A stretch of DNA of 64,000 nucleotides, from contig CAJMLW010000001.1 in the NCBI GenBank assembly GCA_905214495.1, positions 57,909 to 121,908 of the forward strand. Direction: 5' to 3'. The stretch comes from an uncultured bacterium (GTDB lineage Bacteria > Bacillota > Negativicutes > Veillonellales > Veillonellaceae). The position numbers were made by a program, and so were the translations under genes. Positions 49,378-59,067 of the stretch are shown piece after piece (position 1 is the stretch's first letter; each line of letters opens with the position of its first letter). A model generated the notes under the pieces. That model was not told where the DNA came from. It made no database searches and saw nothing but the letters and a program-made list of their open reading frames with translations.

Positions 49378-51998
49378 TATTTACCGCCTCCATTACGCGC
49401 CTCTGCTTGTAACTGATAAATTGCATTTAGCGCCTCTATAGGTGTCATCGTATTCACATCTATAGCTAACAAGGAATCCACAACAGAATGAGTGAATAAA
49501 TTGCCAAAATCATCTTGTTCGATAGATGGTTTTGTATACTTAACAACAGAATCTGATGTTATAACGCGATTATTTAAATCATCAGTGTCAGTATTTTGTT
49601 CCTCTAAGGATTCAAGAATCACTTCCGCTCGTTTCAATACTTGAGCCGGCAAACCTGCTAATTTTGCTACATGAATACCATAGCTCCTATCGGCACCACC
49701 TCTAATGATACGGCGCAAAAAGGCAATATCTTTCCCTTTTTCCTTAACAGCTACCGTATAATTCTTTAATCGTGGATATACGTCTTCTAAGGGAATCAAT
49801 TCATGATAATGCGTAGCAAACAATGTTTTAGCATGGATATGTTTACAAATATGTTCTACCACTGCTTGTGCAATACTTAAACCATCAAAGGTACTTGTAC
49901 CACGTCCTATTTCATCAAGGATAATCAAACTCTTAGAGGAAGCATTTTCAAGGATATACGCAACCTCTTTCATTTCTACCATAAATGTACTTTGACCTGT
50001 AGAAATATCATCGCTCGCACCTACACGTGTAAATACACGATCTACAGGAGAAATTGTGGCCTCCCTCGCAGGAATAAAGGAGCCTATTTGAGCCATAATC
50101 ATAAGAATTGCTACCTGTCTCATATATGTGGATTTACCAGCCATGTTAGGGCCAGTTATAAGCATAAATTCTTCATCATCATGGTTGAGTACTACATCAT
50201 TAGGGACAAAAACCTCTCTTTTTAAGAATTTTTCTATCACTGGATGACGTCCATCGCGAATATTAATTTGCCCATTCATCACAACATTAGGACAAATATA
50301 ATTAGACTCATAGGCAACAGTCGCTAATGATGCAAGTACATCCAGTTCTGCCAAAGCTCTAGCTGTTTCCTGAACCTTTTTAATAACGCCTTTGATTTGA
50401 TCGCGTAACTCTTGATAGAGCTGTTGTTCTAAGGAAACAATTTTTTCCTTGGCACTTAGAATTTTAATTTCAAATTCTTTTAAATCAGGTGTAATATAAC
50501 GCTCTGCATTGACCGTGGTTTGTTTCCGAATAAAATAGGCCGGTACCTTATCAATTTGAGCTTTACTTACTTCAAAGAAATATCCAAAAACCTTATTATA
50601 TTTCGTTTTTAGTTTGAGGCCTGTTTCTTCTCTAGCCTTATCCTCTAACTTTTGAAGCCAAACCTCACTATTGGTTGCTAAGGATCTTAGTTCATCTAAT
50701 TCTTCGTTATAGCCATCCCGAATTACGCGTCCATCTTTCAATGTTAATGCTGGTTGTTCTGCGATAGCTCGATTCAATAAATCATATATATCAGCATGAT
50801 TATCAATACGAGTATTAATAGATGACAATGAAAGGCCAGAAAATTCTTTAAGAAGATTCTTGATGTGCGGTAGTACTTGGAGGGATTCACGAAGCGATGT
50901 AAAATCGCGAGGCGATACAGAACCGGTTTCAATACGACCTACGATACGCTCAAAATCATAAATACAATCTAAATAACTTTGAATTTCGCATCTTTCACCA
51001 TTGCGAGATATGAGTTCCGCAACAGCAGCTTGACGTCGTTGAATAGTAGATATATCCGTAAGAGGGCTTTCCAACCATTGTTTTAATAAACGGGCCCCCA
51101 TAGGTGTTAATGTTCTATCGAGTACATCTAATAAGGTCCCTTTTACACCGCCATCCCGCAAGTTGTGTGTAATCTCAAGATGACGCAATGAGGATGTATC
51201 TAGAATCAAACGATTGCCTACATCCATCTGATGAACATAATTAATATGGGCTATTTCTGTTTTAATTACATCTTGTAAATATAAGAGCATAAAGCCTAAT
51301 GCAGCTAATACATCTTCCTCCATAAGGCCCATATCTTGAAAGTGATTATTTGCTAATTTACATGCATGTTCTACATTTTCAAAAGAAGTAAAAGGGGACA
51401 AAACTACATTATTAAATTGATTATGAATGAAATCAATAATAGATTGTGGCAAAATAGTTCCTTCAGGAACTATGATTTCAGCAGGTCTATACATACTAAG
51501 AGAATCATATATTTGACTTATATTGTCTTGAGGTACACGATCCCAAATGACCTCACCCGTAGATACATCAGAGAATACAAGAATCCAAGCCTCTTTAACT
51601 AAATAGAATAAAGCTAAAAAATTGTTACTCCGTGCATCATTACCATTTTCTGTCATTACCGTTCCCGGTGTAATGACTTGAATAACATCCCGTTTAACGA
51701 TACCTTTTACAGACTTAGGGTCCTCTAATTGTTCACAAATAGCGACCTTGTACCCCTTTTTAACCAAAGTTTCTATGTAACTTTCAGCAGCATGAAAAGG
51801 AACGCCACACATAGGTGTTCGTTCCTCATTGCCTGTCGGTCTACCTGTTAAGGTAATATTCAATTCTCGAGATGCGATTAATGCATCTTCATTAAATAAT
51901 TCATAAAAATCACCAAGTCGGAAAAATAAAAGCTCATCACTATATCGCGATTTAATGTCTAAATATTGTTCCATCATTGGTGTTACTTTTTTTGCCAT
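49377..51998 (-). CDS. mutS: DNA mismatch repair protein MutS
   Basis: An 873-residue MutS. Mismatch-reading FFRLGDFYELF (Phe-x-Glu type) near 22-32, Walker A GPNMAGKSTYMRQ near 610, LDEIGRGTSTFDGLSIA near 685 and the ATHYHEL switch. Start ATG 51996-51998 has AAGGGGT four bases upstream; the longer open frame to 52034 reaches into miaB. It lies two bases after miaB and overlaps mutL by one base, so the three are one operon. Confidence 0.97.
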   Translation of the reverse strand: MAKKVTPMMEQYLDIKSRYSDELLFFRLGDFYELFNEDALIASRELNITLTGRPTGNEERTPMCGVPFHAAESYIETLVKKGYKVAICEQLEDPKSVKGIVKRDVIQVITPGTVMTENGNDARSNNFLALFYLVKEAWILVFSDVSTGEVIWDRVPQDNISQIYDSLSMYRPAEIIVPEGTILPQSIIDFIHNQFNNVVLSPFTSFENVEHACKLANNHFQDMGLMEEDVLAALGFMLLYLQDVIKTEIAHINYVHQMDVGNRLILDTSSLRHLEITHNLRDGGVKGTLLDVLDRTLTPMGARLLKQWLESPLTDISTIQRRQAAVAELISRNGERCEIQSYLDCIYDFERIVGRIETGSVSPRDFTSLRESLQVLPHIKNLLKEFSGLSLSSINTRIDNHADIYDLLNRAIAEQPALTLKDGRVIRDGYNEELDELRSLATNSEVWLQKLEDKAREETGLKLKTKYNKVFGYFFEVSKAQIDKVPAYFIRKQTTVNAERYITPDLKEFEIKILSAKEKIVSLEQQLYQELRDQIKGVIKKVQETARALAELDVLASLATVAYESNYICPNVVMNGQINIRDGRHPVIEKFLKREVFVPNDVVLNHDDEEFMLITGPNMAGKSTYMRQVAILMIMAQIGSFIPAREATISPVDRVFTRVGASDDISTGQSTFMVEMKEVAYILENASSKSLIILDEIGRGTSTFDGLSIAQAVVEHICKHIHAKTLFATHYHELIPLEDVYPRLKNYTVAVKEKGKDIAFLRRIIRGGADRSYGIHVAKLAGLPAQVLKRAEVILESLEEQNTDTDDLNNRVITSDSVVKYTKPSIEQDDFGNLFTHSVVDSLLAIDVNTMTPIEALNAIYQLQAEARNGGGK

Positions 51999-52000
51999 TC

Positions 52001-53317
52001 TTACCCCTTTTGAATGGTACCGTAGCAGACCCATGTTTGTGCTTTATCAATATAGGCTGGTACAGTATCACCGATAGTTAACTCATCATCTTTTGGGAAT
52101 AGTACCATCTTATTCCCGGACGTACGACCGAACCACATGGTTTCATCTTTAGCACTTGGACCTTCTACAATAATATCAAATACTTGGCCTTCCATAGCTT
52201 TATTGAGTTCTAAAGAAATTTCATTTTGAATATCCATTAATTGTTGTAGACGAACGCGTTTCACTTCTTCTGGAACTTGTTCATCCATGGTAGCAGCAGG
52301 CGTACCAGACCGTTTAGAATAAATAAAAGTATAAGCCATATCGTAGCGAATATCTTTTAATAATTGAAGCGTTTGTTCAAAATCTTCCTCAGTCTCCCCA
52401 GGAAAACCTACGATAATATCAGTTGTCACAACTACATTTTTAATTTTTTCTCTACAATAAGATAATAATTCTTTATAATGTTCCACCGTATAATGGCGAT
52501 TCATCTTCTTTAAAATTCTATCAGAACCGGATTGAATTGGTAAATGTAAATGCGTAACGATATTACTAGAGCGCCCCAATGCATCAATCATTGATTTGGT
52601 CATATCTTGAGGATGACTCGTCATATAACGAATACGTTCGATGCCTGGGATATGATCAAGGGCATCTACTAATGTGCCAAAATCGGTACCATCTTTAAAA
52701 TCTAAGCCATAGGAATTTACATTTTGTCCTAACAACGTAATTTCCTTAAACCCTTTTGCACCCAACTCTGTTACTTCTTTTACAATTGCTTCTACGGGAC
52801 GGCTAATTTCGCGACCGCGCACATGAGGAACGATGCAATACGTACAAAATTTATTACAACCATTCATAATCGGTACCCAAGCAAAAAATGTACCATTAGG
52901 TTTTGCCTGTAATTCTGGAAGTACTGTATTATCCATGTCAACATTGATTTGATGCTTATGGGTACGTTGAACCTCAGCAATCATTTCATTAATATGTTGA
53001 ATATTATGAGTACCTAGAACAATATCGATATGAGGTGCGCGTTTAAACATTTCAGCTTGATTTTTTTGTGCCATACAACCTGTAATAGCAATAATCAGAT
53101 TTTTATTTTTTTGTTTTAAACGTTTTAATTCACCGATACGACCAAATACTTTCGTTTCTGCCGTTTCACGTACTGCACAGGTATTCAATAATATTAAATC
53201 TGCCGATTCTACATCATCGGTCGGTATATAACCTACTGTTTCAAGTTGATGTGAAAGACGCTCAGAATCAGCGGTATTCATTTGACAACCATAGGTATAT
53301 ATATAATATGACTTCAT
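52001..53317 (-). CDS. miaB: tRNA-2-methylthio-N6-dimethylallyladenosine synthase MiaB
   Basis: A 438-residue radical-SAM methylthiotransferase that adds the methylthio group to i6A37. UPF0004 domain cysteines in TYGCQMNTADSE (Cys10), NTCAVRE and GCMAQ, then the radical-SAM motif CNKFCTYCIVPHVRGREIS near 150, and the C-terminal TRAM domain. The GCQMNTAD signature distinguishes it from MtaB elsewhere in the window. Upstream of mutS, in the same order as in Bacillus (ymcB-mutS). Confidence 0.96.
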   Translation of the reverse strand: MKSYYIYTYGCQMNTADSERLSHQLETVGYIPTDDVESADLILLNTCAVRETAETKVFGRIGELKRLKQKNKNLIIAITGCMAQKNQAEMFKRAPHIDIVLGTHNIQHINEMIAEVQRTHKHQINVDMDNTVLPELQAKPNGTFFAWVPIMNGCNKFCTYCIVPHVRGREISRPVEAIVKEVTELGAKGFKEITLLGQNVNSYGLDFKDGTDFGTLVDALDHIPGIERIRYMTSHPQDMTKSMIDALGRSSNIVTHLHLPIQSGSDRILKKMNRHYTVEHYKELLSYCREKIKNVVVTTDIIVGFPGETEEDFEQTLQLLKDIRYDMAYTFIYSKRSGTPAATMDEQVPEEVKRVRLQQLMDIQNEISLELNKAMEGQVFDIIVEGPSAKDETMWFGRTSGNKMVLFPKDDELTIGDTVPAYIDKAQTWVCYGTIQKG

Positions 53318-53325
53318 TCTATCTC

Positions 53326-54204
53326 CTAAATATGTTTTATAATCTTACGTTTTGTTTCTACAATATTTTTTACTTTTATAGACATCCGCTCTACAGACAT
53401 GCCCGTAATATATTCTAATTCGTTGCGTACAGATTTTTGTACCTGTTGCATCAGTGGTTTAACTGGATGACCTTGTTCTATAACAACTGACATATCTAAT
53501 ATTAAACCATTCTGCCCTTTAGAGCTCTTTTTGAAAGCGATGTCTGATGAGGCATCAACACCAGGAACCTTTTTTAGGCCATTTCTAATTAATTTAATGA
53601 TGACATCATCATCAAATGTTAGACGACCATAATAACTAAAGGCTGGTCTAACAACGGAACGTTCAAAGCCTTCAGATCCAATTTGACCAATTTTATCAGG
53701 ATCTTGTTTCCGCAATGTACGTCGTCTCCAAATCGTCTTAATTGGATCGATAAGATATCCTTTAAAGTGAGGCTTTAATTCCATGGTTGGCACAGGAATA
53801 ATATGCTTACCTTCTTTTAAACGAGCATACTGTGCTTTTTCAATTTCTTTAGGGGTTGCCACATCTTCAATGCGAATATATCGATCTGGTTCTTGAAGCC
53901 CCAATGCCTTAGTAATTTTTTTGACCATATTATCGGATGTACCAATAATCATCAATCGATTAGGATTGATAGCATCTAATTGACTACGAACCTCTTTAAC
54001 TTGAACCGGATCTTGAAATATAGCACGACGAACGGCCTTTAACCGGCTAGATTCTTTTTTGGCAGAAAATCCAGCTACAATTTTATTATCATGAATTAAA
54101 ATACCATCATCAATAATGCATTCCACACTATTTTCATGAGCTAGTACGAGAGCCCGATGGCTTTTACCGGTCCCACTACCACCTACAAAAGCAATAACTT
54201 CCAT
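53326..54204 (-). CDS. P-loop ATPase fused to an Asp23-like domain
   Basis: A 292-residue protein of unknown function. Walker A GGSGTGKS lies at residues 8-15 (VIAFVGGSGTGKSHRALV), followed by IIDDGILIHDN and a second part with LMIIGTSDNMV. The C-terminal roughly 100 residues (from about 195) follow the Asp23/Gls24 pattern: RLTFDDDVIIKLIRNGLKKVPGV, then LDMSVVIEQGHPV and MQQVQKSVRNELEYITGMSVERMSIKV. Start ATG 54202-54204 has GAGGTG four bases upstream; the frame to 54240 is not used. It sits between a PHP protein and miaB. Function is not assigned. Confidence 0.78.
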   Translation of the reverse strand: MEVIAFVGGSGTGKSHRALVLAHENSVECIIDDGILIHDNKIVAGFSAKKESSRLKAVRRAIFQDPVQVKEVRSQLDAINPNRLMIIGTSDNMVKKITKALGLQEPDRYIRIEDVATPKEIEKAQYARLKEGKHIIPVPTMELKPHFKGYLIDPIKTIWRRRTLRKQDPDKIGQIGSEGFERSVVRPAFSYYGRLTFDDDVIIKLIRNGLKKVPGVDASSDIAFKKSSKGQNGLILDMSVVIEQGHPVKPLMQQVQKSVRNELEYITGMSVERMSIKVKNIVETKRKIIKHI

Positions 54205-54224
54205 AGTACACCTCACATCTATAA

Positions 54225-55049
54225 TTACGCAGATATACAACGTATGCGTTCAATAAATTGATTTACTAGATTACTATCTAACACATATTCACCTAACTGA
54301 TACGGATATCGATTAGGTATTCCATGATAATCAGATCCACCTGTAACAAATAAATTTCGTTCTTTTGCCATGGTTAAATATTTTACTTCATCATCATAAT
54401 CATGTTTAGAATGATATACTTCTACACCATCAAAACTATAGTTTAATAGTTCCGTAACATACTCATCATTACGGACTAATTTGGGATGCGCTAATACAGC
54501 TAGTCCATTTGCATTATGAATAATATCTAATATTTCTGGTACTTCTAATTTTACTTTAGGTAAATAACAAGGGCTTTTTGAATTTAATATACCATCAAAT
54601 ACATCTTGTACATCTTTGGCATAGCCATGGTCTATTAATAATCTAGCAACATGTGGTCTGCCATAGGACTTAGTATTTGGATATAAATTTTGTAATTCAA
54701 AAAAAGAAATGTCATAGCCATGAGCAATACATCGACTAATAATTTCTTTTATTCTTGATTCACGTTTTTCTTTAAAAAATTCAATGAATTTCCGTAATCC
54801 TTCATCATGATGATTAAATCCATAACCTAAGATATGAATATCCTTACCTTTATAGTGACCACTAAACTCACAGCCTGTAATAATTTGAATAAAACTATTT
54901 TTTTGTAACATTACATCTATACCAGCAATCTCATCGTGATCAGTTAATGCAATCATTTTCAAATCAGCCTCAATAGCATGCTGTAATAGCTGTTCTGGTG
55001 TTTCTACACCATCAGAAAATGTAGAATGCATATGAAAATCTACACGCAT
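54225..55049 (-). CDS. PHP-domain phosphoesterase (YciV/TrpH-like)
   Basis: A 274-residue PHP protein. Metal ligands in DFHMHSTFSDG (3-13), LTDHDEIAGI near 38-47, TGCEFSG near 60, and VLAHPKLVRND near 185 and GSDYHG near 240. Close relatives hydrolyse 3',5'-nucleoside bisphosphates or trim RNA 5' ends (RNase AM/YciV); a DNA polymerase-type PHP is less likely given the length. Start ATG 55047-55049 has GGAGG five bases away, and a promoter at 55086-55114 makes it the first gene of the miaB-mutS operon. Confidence 0.88.
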   Translation of the reverse strand: MRVDFHMHSTFSDGVETPEQLLQHAIEADLKMIALTDHDEIAGIDVMLQKNSFIQIITGCEFSGHYKGKDIHILGYGFNHHDEGLRKFIEFFKEKRESRIKEIISRCIAHGYDISFFELQNLYPNTKSYGRPHVARLLIDHGYAKDVQDVFDGILNSKSPCYLPKVKLEVPEILDIIHNANGLAVLAHPKLVRNDEYVTELLNYSFDGVEVYHSKHDYDDEVKYLTMAKERNLFVTGGSDYHGIPNRYPYQLGEYVLDSNLVNQFIERIRCISA

Positions 55050-55085
55050 AATTACCTCCAAATTATTACATTACCCTATCATTTT

Positions 55086-55114
55086 ATTATGACTTATTCC
55101 GCTTGTTTATTCAA
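55086..55114 (-). promoter_or_regulatory. Promoter of the PHP-miaB-mutS operon
   Basis: Minus-strand -35 TTGAAT (plus 55109-55114), 17-base spacer, -10 CATAAT (plus 55086-55091). About 35 bases before the PHP start codon. Confidence 0.55.
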
Positions 55115-55183
55115 GTTTTTACAAGGTATTAACTAAAAGTTTTCAATATGAAATTGAATGTGTTCACATATATATAAATATAA

Positions 55184-55223
55184 AAATTGCGATTCCAATG
55201 AGCTTTCACTAGAATCGCAATTT
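55184..55223 (-). terminator. Terminator of the tsf-to-proS operon
   Basis: Minus-strand 12-pair stem (plus 55212-55223 with 55184-55195), followed by TTTTTATA. It lies directly after the proS stop at 55226 and marks the end of the long operon that starts beyond the right edge. Confidence 0.88.
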
Positions 55224-55225
55224 AA

Positions 55226-56944
55226 TTATAATTGGCTCAATAAATCTTGTACCTTGTTAGATACTTCATCGATTGGACAATTAATAGCTTCACCTGTTTT
55301 ACGAACGCGGATTTCAACCTCATTGCTTTCCAACGTATTTTTACTTACTGTAATTCGTAATGGGTAGCCAATAAGATCAGCATCTTTAAACTTAACACCA
55401 GCCCGATCTTTACGGTCATCTAATAAAACATCTACTTTATTGTTTAACAATGTATCGTAAATAGATGTACTTGTGGACATTAGAGCTTCATCTTTTGCGT
55501 TAATAGGAACAATAACTACTTCAAATGGAGCTATAGCACGAGGCCAAATAATACCATTTTCATCATGATATTGTTCAATAGCTGCAGCTAATGTACGGCT
55601 AACGCCAATACCATAACAGCCCATAACCATTGCATTAGGACGACCATTTTGATCAAGGTATGTAGCTTGTAAACTTTCAGAATATTTAGTGCCTAACTTA
55701 AATACTTGGCCTACTTCGATACCTTTACTATATTCTAGAGGACTATGGCATTCAGGACACACATCGTCTTTAGTAATCAAACGAATAGGGGCTACGATGA
55801 TATCATCTGTATTAAAATCGCGTTTAGGATTTATATTAATGTAATGAGCATCTACTTTATTAGCACCACCACAAACATTATAGGTTTCCATAACTGATTC
55901 ATCTACAACAATAATAAAATCGTCCGTTTGTTTAAGACCTACTGGGCTGATAAAACCAGCTGTCAATCCAACCTTTTCCAATTGTTCAGGTGTTGCCATT
56001 TCAGGCTCTACAGAACCATTAACAGCATGTTGAACAGCCACTTCATTCACATCATGATCACCGCGAACCATAGCTAGGATTACTTTATCTTCAATAGCAT
56101 ATACTACTGCTTTAATAGTTTTTTCCAAAGGTAAATTGAGCATTTGCGCAACAGCTTCAATTGTAGATGCATGAGGTGTATCTACTACTTCTAATTCTTT
56201 TAAAGCTTCTTCTGCTTGCTTCATAATGCCAGGTTTACCGATTTCAATATTCGCTGCATAGTCACAAGCGGAACAGTGAATAATATCTGCTTCACCGGCT
56301 TCAGCAATAGCCATAAATTCATGGGTATTGCTACCACCAATAGCACCGCTATCTGCTTCTACAGGTCTAAAAGTAAGACCGCAACGAGTAAAAATACGAC
56401 TATATGCATCATACATATTTTTGTAAGAAACATCTGCAGCTGCATCATTAATGTCAAAGGAGTAACCATCCTTCATGATAAATTCGCGGCTACGCATTAG
56501 ACCATATCGTGGACGACGTTCATCGCGGAATTTACTTTGGATTTGATAAAGATTAACTGGTAGTTGACGATATGAATTAATTTCATTTTTTACCAATGTT
56601 GTAATCATTTCTTCATGAGTTGGTCCTAAGCAGTACTCCACATCATGGCGGTCATTGATACGCATCATTTCAGCACCATACGCATTCCAACGACCAGATT
56701 CTTTCCAAATCTCTGCTGGTTGCAAAATAGGCATCATAATCTCTTGTGCACCAGAACGATCCATTTCTTCGCGAATGATAGCTTCAATTTTTTTGATGCT
56801 TCGCCAGCCCAAAGGTAAAAAACTATATAAACCATTAGCAACCTTACGCATAAAACCTGCGCGCAACATAAGCTGTTGACTTACCACATCTGCATCAGAT
56901 GGAACTTCCCGCAATGTTGGGGCATATAATTTACTGGCTAACAT
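55226..56944 (-). CDS. proS: Prolyl-tRNA synthetase
   Basis: A 572-residue bacterial-type class II ProRS with an editing (YbaK-like) insertion. Motif-2 region FRDERRPRYGLMRSREFIMKDGYSFD (about 140-165), insertion from about 225 to 400 including CSACDYAANIE and VKAVVYAIEDKVILAMVRGDHDVNE, motif 3 MGCYGIGVSR near 445, and an anticodon domain VVIVPINAKDE. Start ATG 56942-56944, with AAGGAG seven bases away; the frame to 56962 is not used. It follows ispG by four bases, as the standard ispG-proS pair. Confidence 0.97.
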   Translation of the reverse strand: MLASKLYAPTLREVPSDADVVSQQLMLRAGFMRKVANGLYSFLPLGWRSIKKIEAIIREEMDRSGAQEIMMPILQPAEIWKESGRWNAYGAEMMRINDRHDVEYCLGPTHEEMITTLVKNEINSYRQLPVNLYQIQSKFRDERRPRYGLMRSREFIMKDGYSFDINDAAADVSYKNMYDAYSRIFTRCGLTFRPVEADSGAIGGSNTHEFMAIAEAGEADIIHCSACDYAANIEIGKPGIMKQAEEALKELEVVDTPHASTIEAVAQMLNLPLEKTIKAVVYAIEDKVILAMVRGDHDVNEVAVQHAVNGSVEPEMATPEQLEKVGLTAGFISPVGLKQTDDFIIVVDESVMETYNVCGGANKVDAHYININPKRDFNTDDIIVAPIRLITKDDVCPECHSPLEYSKGIEVGQVFKLGTKYSESLQATYLDQNGRPNAMVMGCYGIGVSRTLAAAIEQYHDENGIIWPRAIAPFEVVIVPINAKDEALMSTSTSIYDTLLNNKVDVLLDDRKDRAGVKFKDADLIGYPLRITVSKNTLESNEVEIRVRKTGEAINCPIDEVSNKVQDLLSQL

Positions 56945-56948
56945 ACAA

Positions 56949-58025
56949 TTACTCCTTATCAATTGATTCTAAATATTGATCTATTTCTCTAAATAAAGTA
57001 TCTACTAGTTCAGATTCGGGTACGGTTTTTAAAACTTCCCCTTTTCTGAATACGATACCTTGACCTTTGCCACCGGCAATACCAAAATCGGCTTCCCTAG
57101 CTTCACCAGGTCCATTAACGACACATCCCATTACGGCAACCTTAATAGGTGCAGAAATGGATGCTAGACGTTCTTCTACAATGCTTGCCATATCAAATAA
57201 ATTAACTTGGCAACGACCGCATGTTGGGCATGAAATCATGGTAGCTCCAAAGTTTCTAAGACCTAAATTGCTTAGAATACTTTTACCCACCTCAATTTCA
57301 TGAATAGGGTCACCTGTTAAGGATACGCGCAAGGTATCACCGATACCATCTAATAACAATGCACCAATACCCATAGCCGATTTAATCGTACCTTGTTTAA
57401 TGGTACCGGCCTCAGTTACACCTAAATGCAATGGATATGGTATTTTATCTGAAAGCTTTCTATAAGCTTCTACCATAAGTGGTACTTCGGTAGCTTTAAT
57501 AGAAATCTTCATTTGTTTATAGTCCAATTTCTCTAAAATACGTACGTGTTCCAATGCGGTCTCAACCATACCATCAGCTGTTGGATGACCTCCATGAGCG
57601 TCTAATATATGTTGTGGTAAAGAACCAGCATTGACACCAATACGAATTGGAATTTGCTTAGGTTTAGCCTTTTCAATAACGGCCAACACCTTATCCTCTC
57701 CACCGATATTGCCTGGATTAATTCGAAGGCCATCTACATTATTATCAATGGCTTCTAATGCTAATTTATAATCAAAATGAATATCTGCTATAAGAGGAAT
57801 GGTTATTCCTGCACGTACCGCTTTTAATGCTTTTGCAGATTCCATTGTAGGAACTGCAACTCGAACTAATTCACAACCAGCATCAGCTAATCGATTGATT
57901 TCGGCAATCGCCTTTTCCGTATGTACAGGATCAGTAGTAATCATTGACTGAATACTAACAGGTGCATAGTCGCCAATTTTTACATTGCCTACATAGATAC
58001 CATTTGTTGGTTTTCTAGTAATCAT
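56949..58025 (-). CDS. ispG: 4-hydroxy-3-methylbut-2-en-1-yl diphosphate synthase IspG
   Basis: A 358-residue [4Fe-4S] enzyme of the MEP pathway (GcpE) that converts MEcPP to HMBPP. TIM-barrel N-terminus (ISIQSM..., PTMESAKAL) and C-terminal cluster ligands in SCPTCGRCQVNLFDM and MGCVVNGPGEAREADFG. This is the two-domain form typical of most bacteria. Gene order dxr-rseP-ispG-proS is the usual Firmicute one. Confidence 0.97.
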   Translation of the reverse strand: MITRKPTNGIYVGNVKIGDYAPVSIQSMITTDPVHTEKAIAEINRLADAGCELVRVAVPTMESAKALKAVRAGITIPLIADIHFDYKLALEAIDNNVDGLRINPGNIGGEDKVLAVIEKAKPKQIPIRIGVNAGSLPQHILDAHGGHPTADGMVETALEHVRILEKLDYKQMKISIKATEVPLMVEAYRKLSDKIPYPLHLGVTEAGTIKQGTIKSAMGIGALLLDGIGDTLRVSLTGDPIHEIEVGKSILSNLGLRNFGATMISCPTCGRCQVNLFDMASIVEERLASISAPIKVAVMGCVVNGPGEAREADFGIAGGKGQGIVFRKGEVLKTVPESELVDTLFREIDQYLESIDKE

Positions 58026-58049
58026 ATATAACTCCTAACTATGACTTAT

Positions 58050-59066
58050 TTATAGTAATTGTAGTATATCTTTTGCAGTAGCATATACAAATATTGTAAC
58101 TAATAACGCAATACCAATCATTTGAATATACATCAAAGCTTTAGTCGGTAATTTACGTCTTGTAATGGCCTCTATTAAAATGATGATGAGATGCCCACCA
58201 TCAAGAACTGGTAACGGCAAAAGATTGATAACACCTAAATTAATACTTAGCAATGCAGCAAAACTCAATAGAGGTGCAAAGCCTTGTTGAGCTATAGAAC
58301 CTGCCATATGTGAAATGCCAACTGGTCCAGATACTTCAGCCTGCTCTGTACCTACAACCATTTCACGTAGTCCATCTACCATAGCTACAATAATATCTCC
58401 TGTTTTCTGAACAGCTAGTATGAAAGAATCCCCTATACTATGAGGTATTGTTTCATACGCTTGATATATACCTAACTTTGGTGTATCCTTTTCCATCTTT
58501 GGAATTACAGTAGTTTCAACTGTTTCACCATTACGATTTACTACAACGGTAACACCATGATTAGCTGTGCCTTTCAAACGTTCAGAAATCTCTGACCACT
58601 TGGAAATAGGTTGGTTATCAATGGAAAGTATAATGTCTCCGCCCTGTATTTTTCCTAAATCTGCAGCACCACCTGTAATAACACTGCCAATTATAGGCTT
58701 ATCAGTAGAAACCATTGTCCCCACTGTAGCATTTAAGCCGAAATAAATGACTATAGCCAATAAGAAATTAAAAATAGCACCAGCAGAAATAACAATAAGT
58801 TTTTTATAAGCTGGTTTTGTATAGAATGAACCATCATCTAATGGCTCATCAGGTGTCATTCCAGCGATGCGATTGAAACCACCTAACGGAATACAACGAA
58901 CAGAGTATAAGGTCTCGCCATACTGTTTTTTTAGCAAAACAGGGCCAAAACCAATAGCAAATTCATCAACACGCATGCCCGATAATTTTGCAGTTATAAA
59001 GTGACCTAATTCATGAATAAACACGATTAGACCAAATACAAATATTGTGGCTAAAGCCGTAATCAT
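58050..59066 (-). CDS. rseP: Site-2 membrane protease RseP
   Basis: A 338-residue M50 intramembrane protease. The zinc motif HELGH is in FIHELGHFITAKLSG near 17-32, a PDZ domain spans about 125-205 (LGKIQGGDIILSIDNQPI), and the second ligand is in LPLPVLDGGHLIIILIE near 275. Several membrane helices flank both. It cleaves membrane-anchored anti-sigma factors or remnant signal peptides. One base separates it from dxr. The substrate in this organism is not visible. Confidence 0.95.
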   Translation of the reverse strand: MITALATIFVFGLIVFIHELGHFITAKLSGMRVDEFAIGFGPVLLKKQYGETLYSVRCIPLGGFNRIAGMTPDEPLDDGSFYTKPAYKKLIVISAGAIFNFLLAIVIYFGLNATVGTMVSTDKPIIGSVITGGAADLGKIQGGDIILSIDNQPISKWSEISERLKGTANHGVTVVVNRNGETVETTVIPKMEKDTPKLGIYQAYETIPHSIGDSFILAVQKTGDIIVAMVDGLREMVVGTEQAEVSGPVGISHMAGSIAQQGFAPLLSFAALLSINLGVINLLPLPVLDGGHLIIILIEAITRRKLPTKALMYIQMIGIALLVTIFVYATAKDILQLL

Positions 59067-59067
59067 A

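Noticed and set aside
56945..56948. Possible T-box leader for proS
   Set aside because: Only four bases separate proS from ispG, so there is no leader.
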